Assembly: GCA_002789635.1 (NCBI GenBank)
Contig: PFTQ01000026.1
Location: 1-23,590, forward strand
Direction of reading: 5' to 3'
DNA from: Candidatus Aenigmarchaeota archaeon CG_4_9_14_3_um_filter_37_18
GTDB lineage: Archaea; Aenigmatarchaeota; Aenigmatarchaeia; CG10238-14
DNA length: 23,590 nt
Program-made: the position numbers and the translations under genes
In this document: positions 7,894 to 14,835 of the stretch, in pieces
Numbering within the stretch: position 1 is the stretch's first letter
Layout: every line of letters begins with the position of its first letter
Notes under the pieces: generated by a model
Database searches by the model: none
What the model was told of the DNA's origin: nothing
Seen by the model: only the letters and a program-made list of their open reading frames with translations

Positions 7894-7900
7894 TCACCTT
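7894..7900 (-). promoter_or_regulatory. Shine-Dalgarno that argues for a non-AUG srp54 start
   Basis: AGGTGAT on the minus strand matches the archaeal anti-SD well. It is 7 nt from the ATC at 7887 but about 22 nt from the ATG at 7872, too far for normal use. Confidence 0.5.
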
Positions 7901-8012
7901 GATACTAGAACATTAGCAAAATGAAAACTTAAATTGATTGGGGGTTGTTTGATTTTGTGTGTTTAGTTTATTTTTTAGGTTAGTATTTTTTCTATTTTGT
8001 GTTAAAGATAAG

Positions 8013-8020
8013 CTTAAAAT
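8013..8020 (+). promoter_or_regulatory. TATA-like box for the small gene at 8042
   Basis: CTTAAAAT centred 26 nt before the ATG at 8042, the spacing expected for a leaderless archaeal transcript. Confidence 0.4.
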
Positions 8021-8041
8021 TTTAACTGACATTTAATATTC

Positions 8042-8279
8042 ATGGCAAGAGGCTGTCAATTAGAAATCTTGTGTAAAGAAGATCCTTATGTTTCTGAAAA
8101 CTATCTATATGGAGTCACAATATTAGTTGATGGGCTGAGGGGAGAAAACACAACATTTCTCTTAGAAGGACTTATTAGATCAGATTACTGGAGTTTTTTT
8201 ATCAGCTCATAGATCTAGTATTGAAGGTCTAAGACCAGGTCAAAGTTATTCACTCGAAATACAATGTGAAAACGGATAA
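8042..8279 (+). pseudogene. Small beta-rich protein, frameshifted at a T7 run
   Basis: The reading frame from ATG 8042 (MARGCQLEILCKEDPYV...) stops at 8212, but the +1 frame continues without a break as LSAHRSSIEGLRPGQSYSLE to TAA 8277-8279. The switch maps to the seven-T run 8194-8200; removing one T joins both into a protein of about 79 residues. The C-terminal GLRPGQSYSLEI is typical of the last strands of a fibronectin-III or Ig-like fold. The restored ORF ends one base before the convergent ftsY stop, a tidy gene boundary that supports a formerly or actually intact gene. Whether the break is a sequencing slip, programmed shifting or decay cannot be told here. Confidence 0.45.
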
Positions 8280-9215
8280 TCAATCATTCAATAAATTCCC
8301 AACAAACTCTTCCCTATCAAACTCCTTAAGATCCTTGTACTCCTGGCCAACACCTAAAGCAACAATAGGCTTACCTAAGATTTTGCACACGCTTAGGATT
8401 GCACCGCCTTTAGTGTTAACATCAATCTTCGTAAGTATAACTCCGTCTATTCTAACAGCCTCGTCAAATTTCCTCGCCTGCTCTACTGCATCATTTCCTG
8501 TTATTGAGTCAATCACGAGCAGCTTAAGGTGGGGTTTATCCACTCTGTCTATCTTCTTGAGCTCGTCCATTAGGTTTTGGTTGGTGTGCATCCTACCGGC
8601 AGTATCAGCAAGGACAACATCTATTCCTTTAGCTTTCGCATGCTCAACCGCATCATAAATCACAGCCGCACTATCCGCTCCATACTTGTGCTTGATCACT
8701 TTTATCCCTAATTTGTCTCCATGCTCTTCCAGCTGTTCGATGGCAGCGCTCCTGAATGAATCCCCGGCAGCAAATACGCATGAATACTTCTTCTTCTGAA
8801 GTTTACTCCCGATCTTGGCAAGGGTTGTTGTTTTCCCAGAACCATTGAATCCCAGAAAGATGATAAGACAAGGATGGTTTTGTTTAACCACTTTTTCCAG
8901 ATCAATCTTAGGAACGTCTAAAATCTCAAGCAGGCTTTTTCTGATAGTCTCTTCAACTATTTTTTTGGCTTGGGTTCTTTTGACATCCTTTCCAATCAAT
9001 GCTTTTTTCAAGTCTTCTTTGATTTTATCCGAGACTTCCAAAGCCACATCTGCTTCAAGCAAACTCAACTCCAAATCTTCAAGCATCGCTGACAAATCAT
9101 TTTCAGAAATCTTTTTCTCGGTTATTTTTTTTGGGACTTTTTCTACAGTCTCGCTCACGCTTTTTGTTATAGACTGCACTATGTTTGACAGTTTTTTCTT
9201 AAGAATGTTGAACAT
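8280..9215 (-). CDS. ftsY: Signal recognition particle receptor FtsY
   Basis: SRP receptor GTPase, peripheral to the membrane, that docks SRP54-bound ribosomes. Short basic helical N-terminus (1-35), N domain, then GTPase motifs GFNGSGKTT (122-130), GDSFRSAA (151-158), DTAGR (204-208) and TKID (262-265), with the closing GVGQEYKDLKEFD segment. Length (311 aa) is normal for an archaeal FtsY with a short A domain. Starts 3 bp after the prefoldin alpha stop; same strand as srp54 further downstream. Confidence 0.96.
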   Translation of the reverse strand: MFNILKKKLSNIVQSITKSVSETVEKVPKKITEKKISENDLSAMLEDLELSLLEADVALEVSDKIKEDLKKALIGKDVKRTQAKKIVEETIRKSLLEILDVPKIDLEKVVKQNHPCLIIFLGFNGSGKTTTLAKIGSKLQKKKYSCVFAAGDSFRSAAIEQLEEHGDKLGIKVIKHKYGADSAAVIYDAVEHAKAKGIDVVLADTAGRMHTNQNLMDELKKIDRVDKPHLKLLVIDSITGNDAVEQARKFDEAVRIDGVILTKIDVNTKGGAILSVCKILGKPIVALGVGQEYKDLKEFDREEFVGNLLND

Positions 9216-9218
9216 ACA

Positions 9219-9632
9219 CTAACCCTGTTTTTGCAATAATTTTTGTATTTCAGGCTCTAGTTTTTGGATTTGGTTTGCAATCTGCACCATGCTGCTTTGA
9301 ACGGTTTCTATTCCATTTTCAAGTGTTTTTTTTCTTTCTTCCAAGATTTTTTTTGTTTCATCGCTGTTTTTCTCGACAGCCACATCTGACCCTATGCTGA
9401 TAATGAATTTTTCCTTCTTGTTTATATTTCCATGCATAAAGACGCTTGACCCCAGAGGCACAAGTATTTCTTCCTGTTTGGATTTTTTCAGCTCTTCCAA
9501 AGCTTCCCCCGTCTGCTCTATCTCCATTAGCTTCATTGCAAACAACTCCCTTCTTTCGTTGAATTGCTTGAACCTTTCTTCGAGGATTTGGTATTCCAGC
9601 ATTTTTTGTTGCAGTTCTTCTTTTTGTGACAT
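9219..9632 (-). CDS. pfdA: Prefoldin subunit alpha (GimC alpha)
   Basis: Jellyfish-shaped chaperone subunit that hands unfolded proteins to the thermosome. 137 aa with two long coiled-coil helices (about 1-50 and 95-137) around a beta-hairpin core (EEILVPLGSSVFMHGNINKKEKFIISIGSDVAVEK), the alpha-subunit signature. In archaea pfdA often precedes ftsY, as here. A TATA-like AAATTTAAACATT at 9661-9673 on this strand probably drives pfdA-ftsY. Confidence 0.93.
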   Translation of the reverse strand: MSQKEELQQKMLEYQILEERFKQFNERRELFAMKLMEIEQTGEALEELKKSKQEEILVPLGSSVFMHGNINKKEKFIISIGSDVAVEKNSDETKKILEERKKTLENGIETVQSSMVQIANQIQKLEPEIQKLLQKQG

Positions 9633-9660
9633 AATTATCTTCTTTTATTATTGGGGGCTA

Positions 9661-9673
9661 AATGTTTAAATTT
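9661..9673 (-). promoter_or_regulatory. TATA box for pfdA-ftsY
   Basis: AATGTTTAAATTT (minus-strand sense AAATTTAAACATT) centred about 35 nt before the pfdA ATG, giving a predicted leader of about 9 nt. Confidence 0.45.
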
Positions 9674-9707
9674 GATTCGGGAAGAGATTTATTGTCTGGT
9701 TGAACAT

Positions 9708-10541
9708 TTATGGGAAACAGAAATTATTTTCAATATCCACCCCAACAGAATTTGCTATTGCACTTACGATAAAAGGTATACCTTGCCTTGATGGGTCTCT
9801 GGTTGATCTATATTCCCATATGCCTAGTTTATCTGGTTTAGAAGCTCTCAGAAATGATAATACTTGATAGGGATTCCCGCTGGGGGGACCATACCTTTTT
9901 TGTGGGGGATATACATTTTGAATCCATAAACCAAAGCAGTCGGAGTCAATATCATGGTATTTAGCATGTTCACCAAAATTATCGTCATCGGCTAAAATTC
10001 TGCCACAGATACCACCCATCAAACATTTAACATAATAATTTCCGACAGTTAATCCCATCAATCTTTCTTTAACCCAATTCATATAATTTCCACAATTGTA
10101 TGCGAATCTAGCACCTTTGGGTAGCTCCCTTTCATCCCCACAGTCGGAGTGATAATCATATCGGGAGGTTACATCACCTTTTTCATAAAGAACTATTGCT
10201 CCAGAATGGCTCGGTCCGATACCCACGATAAGATCATATAATCTAGATAGAGTAAGGACTCTTCTCCTTTCTTTTTCCAACTCTTTAATATTCCACATAG
10301 TTATATTGTAATCTGGGGATACGCCTTCAACCCGATCTGGATAGAATCCTAAATTACACCCCTGACCTAAATTAACTTCACCAAGATCCACTATCTGAAT
10401 TCCATATTTGTAAGCTTCAGATATTACAGCTCCTCTTAATCTATCAGTAATATGTGGTAAGAAAGCCGGAATTAAAATTCCAGCATCTTGAATAGGAACA
10501 TCTTCAATTGGTACACCGATCATGCCAATTCTAGGAGGCAT
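9708..10541 (-). CDS. Arginase/ureohydrolase-fold protein, 277 aa, substrate unknown
   Basis: All six metal ligands of the ureohydrolase superfamily can be placed in order: H112 in GPSHSG (family GGDHS), D129/H131/D133 in YDYHSD (family DAHAD) and D197/D199 in HDIDSD (family DxDxxDP). The N-terminus (RIGMIGVPIE...) matches the first strand of arginases, and the C-terminal IWEYRSTRDPSRQGIPFIVSAIA resembles the family's ExxPxxDxxxxT closing region. The motif surroundings are divergent, with several unusual cysteines (C134, C150, C173, C179), so I would not assign arginase or agmatinase activity. TATATTTAA 28 nt before the ATG suggests a leaderless single-gene transcript. Confidence 0.65.
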   Translation of the reverse strand: MPPRIGMIGVPIEDVPIQDAGILIPAFLPHITDRLRGAVISEAYKYGIQIVDLGEVNLGQGCNLGFYPDRVEGVSPDYNITMWNIKELEKERRRVLTLSRLYDLIVGIGPSHSGAIVLYEKGDVTSRYDYHSDCGDERELPKGARFAYNCGNYMNWVKERLMGLTVGNYYVKCLMGGICGRILADDDNFGEHAKYHDIDSDCFGLWIQNVYPPQKRYGPPSGNPYQVLSFLRASKPDKLGIWEYRSTRDPSRQGIPFIVSAIANSVGVDIENNFCFP

Positions 10542-10564
10542 AATTTAAAACTTAAATATTGAAC

Positions 10565-10573
10565 TTAAATATA
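10565..10573 (-). promoter_or_regulatory. TATA box of the arginase-fold gene
   Basis: TATATTTAA with an upstream purine-rich AGG, centred 28 nt before ATG 10541; predicts a leaderless mRNA. Confidence 0.55.
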
Positions 10574-10591
10574 CCTATTAATTGAAAGGAT

Positions 10592-10855
10592 TCATTCAAT
10601 CAAGCACTTCATCGGTTTTCCTATGCCAAATTCCTCGCAACTTCTTGGCTGAACTTCATTCCAATCCAAAGGGTCCTGCCCTTTCAGCAGCCATCTTTCA
10701 CAGTAGTTGATATATTTCACCGCACATGTCGCCTTATTAGCCTCGCCAAAAATTTGCCCTATAAAGAACCAGAAACTGACAATAGTAAAAACAAGAAGCA
10801 GCGAGATAACCGCTATCAAAAATAAAGTGTGGGTTGCTATCGCTTTTGGTGGCAT
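10592..10855 (-). CDS. Small membrane-anchored protein, 87 aa
   Basis: One hydrophobic helix near the N-terminus (about residues 10-33, LFLIAVISLLLVFTIVSFWFF) followed by an extracytoplasmic-looking tail with four cysteines (C43, C52, C73, C84) that could form two disulfides. The N-terminus MPPKAIATHTL and the motif SCEEFGIGKP look like a conserved archaeal family of short membrane proteins, possibly pilin-like, but I cannot name it. It begins 25 nt after the stop of the winged-helix gene on the same strand and may be co-transcribed with it. Confidence 0.65.
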   Translation of the reverse strand: MPPKAIATHTLFLIAVISLLLVFTIVSFWFFIGQIFGEANKATCAVKYINYCERWLLKGQDPLDWNEVQPRSCEEFGIGKPMKCLIE

Positions 10856-10880
10856 GAATAATATTTCTCTTCTACCTTTA

Positions 10881-11351
10881 TTACACTTTCAATCCCATCT
10901 CATCCCTGGCAACATCCTTCAGAATCCTGATGAGGTTGATGACATTCTTCTTTTTGACTGATATCGCTCCTACAGTCCTGAATTTGCTTGAAGACCTGAT
11001 AAGGTGATCGTGCTTTGTCTGATTAATTCTAATGGATTCCTCTTCCCCCTCATACTTGGGTTTAAAGACATCTATCCACAGCTTGTCAAATTTTCCCTGG
11101 TCGACCCTACCCACAAACCTGCTTTCGCCGGTTGAATAAAAGATTTTTGCAGGCCCTTTTTCGTCATAATTGACTCTTTTCTCGATTAGCATCCTATCCA
11201 GGATTTTTGTGACCGTATGCCTGTTTAAAGACAATTCTGAAGCTATATCAGTTATTGTGAGGCCTCTGGTGCTTTTATTCAAAGTTTCAACCACTCTGTC
11301 AGTGTTTTTAGAGTCATACTCCTCAGATGCAGACGTAGTTTCCTTATTCAT
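10881..11351 (-). CDS. Winged-helix transcriptional regulator, 156 aa
   Basis: Residues 19-70 form a clear winged helix: TDRVVETLNKSTRGLTITDIASELSLNRHTVTKILDRM, then a wing (VNYDEKGPAKIFYSTG). The C-terminal half (90-156), ending in VGAISVKKKNVINLIRIL, has no family I recognise and could be a ligand or dimer domain. The ATG is preceded by GGGTGAT with 6-nt spacing. It is divergent from the unknown/PIN pair across about 96 bp that hold repeated CTAsTAATATT boxes, so it may control both directions. Confidence 0.8.
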   Translation of the reverse strand: MNKETTSASEEYDSKNTDRVVETLNKSTRGLTITDIASELSLNRHTVTKILDRMLIEKRVNYDEKGPAKIFYSTGESRFVGRVDQGKFDKLWIDVFKPKYEGEEESIRINQTKHDHLIRSSSKFRTVGAISVKKKNVINLIRILKDVARDEMGLKV

Positions 11352-11363
11352 TCCAACATCACC

Positions 11364-11392
11364 CTAGTAATATTTAAGTACTACTAATATTA
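11364..11392. promoter_or_regulatory. Candidate operator: repeated CTAsTAATATT boxes between divergent genes
   Basis: CTAGTAATATT (11364-11374) and CTACTAATATT (11381-11391) are direct repeats with 17-bp period and 10/11 identity; TAATATT (11368-11374) and AATATTA (11386-11392) also form an inverted pair. They overlap the likely TATA region of the winged-helix gene. The position between a regulator and a divergent operon suits an autoregulatory site. Confidence 0.4.
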
Positions 11393-11447
11393 AAACATTT
11401 ATTAGAATGTAATGTATAGACACAAAGAATAGATCGAGGTGATTAGA

Positions 11448-12155
11448 ATGGTATGTGTCTCGTTGTTTAGAATGAGAGAAGTTCCAGAAAAACTGGACAT
11501 ATTCTATGGGCTGGACGGGGAAAGAGTCGGAGACTGCTCTTTCGAAGCAAAGCAATCCGTGTACGGAGACGAAGAAATACAAGTAGAGGTTTCCTATGAG
11601 GAAGAGCTGGAAGCAGGAATGAAAAGATTCTTCTCAGAAGATGCAAAGCAAATAGCAGATTTTCTCAAAGAAAAGGGAAAGGAAAAAATCCTAAGAAAAG
11701 TCTTTTGTTTTGTGAACAGGGAAACAAGGACAGTCGAGATCTATCGCGGATCAGACTACATAACAGCAAAAATAAGGGAAGCACTTCAGAAACTGCTTAA
11801 AGTTGATTTAGAGAGAGTGAGCCTGAACTCCCAGCAACTGCTATCAATAGTAAACCAGAACAGTGAAGAAGTGAAGCAAGCAATGTTCAAATATCTGCAT
11901 GGATTGTGGTATCATATCATGCGGGGAAACAAGCTTGAGAACAACCAGAAGTATTTAGAATACCTTTCAGCAAAGCCAGAATCCTTGAGAATGGTTTCAG
12001 TTATCCCGAAGATCAACTGGGTCAACGGAAGCAAATACATGGTCAGCTTCAACGGGGAAACAGGTACAATCGGGATGGGTGATGGAGCGTACAGATGGAA
12101 GCCTAGACAGGAAATTAAGCAGTTCGTAGACTTGATTCTGAGAGCCGCGGATTGA
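11448..12155 (+). CDS. Hypothetical protein, 235 aa, upstream partner of a PIN-domain protein
   Basis: I do not recognise the family. It has no signal peptide or membrane segment. Seen: an acidic N-terminal third, a strand pair KVFCFVNRETRTVEIYRGSDY, then helices, and a C-terminal beta region (GSKYMVSFNGETGTIGMGDGAYRW). The start at ATG 11448 follows GAGGTGAT with 5-nt spacing; the in-frame GTG at 11439 belongs to that ribosome binding site. The PIN-domain gene begins 24 nt after its stop, so they form a likely operon divergent from the winged-helix regulator. Confidence 0.75.
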   Translation: MVCVSLFRMREVPEKLDIFYGLDGERVGDCSFEAKQSVYGDEEIQVEVSYEEELEAGMKRFFSEDAKQIADFLKEKGKEKILRKVFCFVNRETRTVEIYRGSDYITAKIREALQKLLKVDLERVSLNSQQLLSIVNQNSEEVKQAMFKYLHGLWYHIMRGNKLENNQKYLEYLSAKPESLRMVSVIPKINWVNGSKYMVSFNGETGTIGMGDGAYRWKPRQEIKQFVDLILRAAD

Positions 12156-12179
12156 CTTTTTCTTTTTTTGGTGGTATTT

Positions 12180-12725
12180 GTGGCGAAGTTGAAGATATAT
12201 TTAGATACAAATATGGTCTACGGCTTGTTCAAAAGAATGTTTCAGGCTGTCTTTAAGGGAAGAGAGTTCAGGATTCCTGAGAAGATTAGGTTCATGCACA
12301 GAAACTCGGATAAGATTGAAGCATATACATCATTCTTTACGCTGATAGAAATTGCCGGCGAGCTCAGAAGCTTATCAAAGAGAAAGAAAATAAAATTAAA
12401 CAAAGCACAAATCCAATCAATGTTCAACTTCTTTACGGAAAACTTCCAGGTGGAAATTCTGAGAGAAATTAGAATAACAGACAAGGCCTTGGAATACTTT
12501 TTGGATGGAGTTCAATGGAAGGATGCAATACAGTTGGACATCGCAAGGAACAATGGTTTCACTTTGGTAACTGATGATTCTGATCTGCAGCGCATCGGGA
12601 AGAAACATTACCCAAACATTTTGAATTTTAGGGAGTTAGCAAGCGAAGAATCTCAATTAGCGGGTGCACCAGCTGTCCTATCAACACCTCCACTCACGAA
12701 GGGCGGGGAAGAGGCTATAAGATAA
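12180..12725 (+). CDS. PIN-domain protein (predicted Mg-dependent RNase, VapC-like)
   Basis: PIN nucleases cut RNA using a cluster of acidic residues. Here D9 (KIYLDTN), E57 (LIEIAGEL), D115 (WKDAIQLDIA) and D132/D133/D135 (LVTDDSDL) are in the right order, and the fold is complete by about residue 150. I place the start at GTG 12180, which follows GGTGGT. The last 20 or so residues (APAVLSTPPLTKGGEE) do not look like PIN and resemble peptides produced when a small dispersed repeat is translated. Partner of the upstream 235-aa gene; this partner is not a typical short antitoxin, so a toxin role is only a possibility. Confidence 0.85.
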   Translation: MAKLKIYLDTNMVYGLFKRMFQAVFKGREFRIPEKIRFMHRNSDKIEAYTSFFTLIEIAGELRSLSKRKKIKLNKAQIQSMFNFFTENFQVEILREIRITDKALEYFLDGVQWKDAIQLDIARNNGFTLVTDDSDLQRIGKKHYPNILNFRELASEESQLAGAPAVLSTPPLTKGGEEAIR

Positions 12726-12919
12726 GACTTTGACATGTTAATAATATCAACTTGGATCCTTCGTTAGCTGTTGTATGTGCCGCAAGAATAGAGATAGCAG
12801 TAACAAATGCTTATAGGATATAATAGCGGATATTTTTTTGCATCTTTACCACTGACAATTAACTTATTCTAGGAATATAAATATGTTTTTAAGTCTATGT
12901 CAACCAATTAATTTACTGA
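12726..12919. other. Intergenic region before tRNA-Val
   Basis: AT-rich and without a convincing ORF on either strand. The TATA-like AATATAAATATG at 12874-12885 lies about 41 nt before tRNA-Val, implying a leader of roughly 15 nt to be removed by RNase P. Confidence 0.5.
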
Positions 12920-12991
12920 GGGCCGGTAGTCTATCGGCTAGGACGGTGCCCTTACAAGGCATAGAGCCCAGTTCAACTCTGGGTCGGCCCA
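12920..12991 (+). tRNA. tRNA-Val (anticodon TAC)
   Basis: Acceptor GGGCCGG/TCGGCCC, D-stem GTCT/GGAC, anticodon stem GTGCC/GGCAT with loop CTTACAA, variable AGAG, T-arm CCCAG-TTCAACT-CTGGG, discriminator A. Anticodon UAC reads GUA/GUG valine codons. No intron and no encoded CCA. Confidence 0.95.
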
Positions 12992-13347
12992 TTAATAATT
13001 CTTGTCAATAGTGTGTAATTTTTAATTCGTCTCACTATCGTTCGACAACCTCGATGATAAGAGTTTAGAGTTTCTGCTAAAATAGATTTTTTTGAAATCA
13101 CGCCCTGTTTACTTATCTATTGGTTAACGAGAATTTTTGGTATGATATGTTGCCTAGGTGGCGAAGATTGAGGTTTAGGGGAAGTCTTAACATTCAAGTC
13201 AGAATATAGGAGGGTTTAGGTTTTGTTCCCATAAGCAGATCTCCCTCAAAAAATTGCTAAAAACCCAAAATACTGCGATTTTTCCATGATTTGAGCGTTA
13301 GGCATTTAAATGTTGTCTTCTTTGTTATATCATAAATAGGTGAAAAG
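12992..13347. other. 356-bp region without a gene, upstream of the secreted-protein gene
   Basis: No ORF worth calling on either strand. A 9-bp stem with one G-T pair can form between 13249-13257 (AAAAATTGC) and 13275-13283 (GCGATTTTT). CATTTAAATG at 13303-13312 is a likely TATA box for the gene at 13348, with AGGTGA at 13337-13342 as its ribosome binding site. Confidence 0.4.
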
Positions 13348-14085
13348 ATGAATTCAAGGATACTTTTAAATGCAGTTTTGGCTGCATTTTTGGCTCTAGG
13401 TGGAGAAGGTGCTCCGAAGACAGCAATTGCTATGGAAGCAACAAGGGTCCCTCCCACCGCGAGTTACTTAGATAATGACTCCAATTCCTGGGGGGGTCTT
13501 TGGCCAGGACCTTATAAAAATGTGAGACCCGAGGTGGATCTGGTGAATGTGGTGGAGTTGAGAAATCCGCCTCAACCGCCCATTATGGAGTATCCATGGG
13601 TGTCTCCTGACCAGAAAGAGCCTCTACTCTTTGCCACTCTCAGTCAGAGTGGTGAGTTTCAAGAAGGGTATGTGGCAGATGTTGGACGGGTTCCCTCGGG
13701 CGCCATTGAATGCGTGGCTGGGGCGTTTGTCTTTGTTCAAAACCCCTTGCCGGAGTTGAAAGGGGATTTCCTGGACATCTCTTTGACAGCCCAAAACCTG
13801 GCGGGGAATTGGGAAAGAGTTGTTCGGAAGACTATAGTGACCGGGGCAACGATCACGGAGAATTGGGAGTACGGATTCGTTCTTCCCCCGATTGAGGAGA
13901 TCCGGGAAAAACCAGTGACTTTATATCTGTATGCTCGCCACATCAAACATCCCGGTTTCTTGGGTTCATTCTGGGCATACGATGGGAAACTAGAATGCTC
14001 GGTACCGAGTGTATGGACATCCTACCTGCCTATAGTCCCGAGAAACTCGAGATACTTTACTTCAGGAGAGCCGTTTTCTAACTAA
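13348..14085 (+). CDS. Secreted beta-rich protein, 245 aa, GC-richer than neighbours
   Basis: An N-terminal signal sequence (MNSRILLNAVLAAFLALGG, cleavage probably near residue 28-30) is followed by a Pro/Trp/Gly-rich segment and then alternating strand patterns that suggest an extracellular beta-sandwich. I do not recognise the family. The ending WTSYLPIVPRN resembles the YLPLV-type C-terminal motifs that I recall from bacterial (Chloroflexota-like) secreted proteins. Codon use favours G/C third positions far more than neighbouring genes, which hints at transfer. The start is supported by AGGTGA 5 nt before the ATG and a TATA-like box further up. Confidence 0.75.
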   Translation: MNSRILLNAVLAAFLALGGEGAPKTAIAMEATRVPPTASYLDNDSNSWGGLWPGPYKNVRPEVDLVNVVELRNPPQPPIMEYPWVSPDQKEPLLFATLSQSGEFQEGYVADVGRVPSGAIECVAGAFVFVQNPLPELKGDFLDISLTAQNLAGNWERVVRKTIVTGATITENWEYGFVLPPIEEIREKPVTLYLYARHIKHPGFLGSFWAYDGKLECSVPSVWTSYLPIVPRNSRYFTSGEPFSN

Positions 14086-14097
14086 TCAGTCTTACGA

Positions 14098-14152
14098 CGG
14101 GTGCTTTCTTGAAAGAGAGGTGCCCGCTGGTCGAATCTTTTCTTTTTTCACT
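14098..14152 (+). terminator. Hairpin plus T-run after the secreted-protein gene
   Basis: GGGTGCTTT can pair with GAGGTGCCC through several G-U pairs, flanked by CGAC/GTCG, and is followed by CTTTTCTTTTTT. It is placed 10-20 bp after the stop codon. The many wobbles make the stem uncertain; the T-run alone could terminate archaeal transcription. Confidence 0.35.
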
Positions 14153-14238
14153 GATATATCATCTCCAAGAGAGGGAAGTTGAAAAAAGGCTGAGGAATTG
14201 ATAGACAGGGAAAAGACGATGATTTAAGAAATAAGGTT

Positions 14239-14466
14239 GTGCTCAAGACTTCTGTTGTTGGCTATGATGTTGGCAAGCATATTGGCGAGGATGATGAGAA
14301 TCTTGTATTTGTTTGCTCCTCAAATGCTGTCAAGAGGAAGATAATGCAGAATCTTGCGAAGTTTAGTTATGAGAAAGAATTGAATTTTGCTGTGTTTGCC
14401 GTTGATTCTGATGATATTAAAAAAGGAATTTTCACAACTTTGATTGAATTTGTTGAGGATCAATAG
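14239..14466 (+). CDS. Hypothetical protein, 75 aa, GTG start uncertain
   Basis: Residues such as VVGYDVGKHIGEDDENLVFVCSS and ELNFAVFAVDSDDIKKGIF suggest a small alpha/beta domain, no family recognised. No convincing ribosome binding site precedes the GTG; the frame is open back to 14194. It stops 10 bp before the PadR start and could be the first gene of that operon, or the remnant of a longer gene, since the DNA just upstream (14190-14226) reads as plausible protein in another frame. Confidence 0.4.
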   Translation: MLKTSVVGYDVGKHIGEDDENLVFVCSSNAVKRKIMQNLAKFSYEKELNFAVFAVDSDDIKKGIFTTLIEFVEDQ

Positions 14467-14476
14467 CGTGATTAAA

Positions 14477-14779
14477 ATGAAGGCAGAAGAATCTTTATTG
14501 ACAAACCCGACTAAACTCTATACATTGCTTTTGCTATATGAGTCAAATAGGCATGGATATGAGATAATAGAAGAATTTATGAGAAGGCTTGAGAAGAAAC
14601 TGAGTCCTGGCCAGATTTATCCGCTTCTGAAATCGATGATGAAGAAAGGTTTTGTTGAAGTTTATGATGAATACAACGGCAAGAGAAAGAAAAAAGTCTA
14701 TAGGATCACAAAAGAAGGCCAAGAAATTTGTAAAGATTCTGTAGAAAAACTGAAAGGACTTTTTGATGCGCTAAAATAA
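14477..14779 (+). CDS. PadR-family transcriptional regulator, 100 aa
   Basis: A compact PadR winged helix: LYTLLLLYESNRHGYEIIEEF (helices 1-2), LSPGQIYPLLKSMMKKGFV (recognition helix), then wing EVYDEYNGKRKKKVYRIT and a C-terminal dimer helix. PadR proteins usually repress stress or efflux genes; the target here is unknown. The start at ATG 14477 is preceded by GTGAT with 5-nt spacing. Confidence 0.9.
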   Translation: MKAEESLLTNPTKLYTLLLLYESNRHGYEIIEEFMRRLEKKLSPGQIYPLLKSMMKKGFVEVYDEYNGKRKKKVYRITKEGQEICKDSVEKLKGLFDALK

Positions 14780-14802
14780 GGGAATTAGGTAGACTGTCTT
14801 TA

Positions 14803-14812
14803 CAATTTAAAT
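14803..14812 (+). promoter_or_regulatory. TATA box of the coiled-coil protein gene
   Basis: CAATTTAAAT centred about 28 nt before ATG 14836, so the mRNA is probably leaderless; no ribosome binding site is present. Confidence 0.5.
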
Positions 14813-14835
14813 CCTTAATTGCTAATAACTTTATT

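Noticed and set aside
11364..11582. Minus-strand 72-aa frame across the divergent promoter
   Set aside because: It is antisense to the start of the 235-aa gene, lacks a ribosome binding site and covers the operator-like repeats.
13257..13457. Minus-strand ORF over the start of the secreted-protein gene
   Set aside because: Antisense to a well-supported start with signal peptide; no promoter or ribosome binding site.
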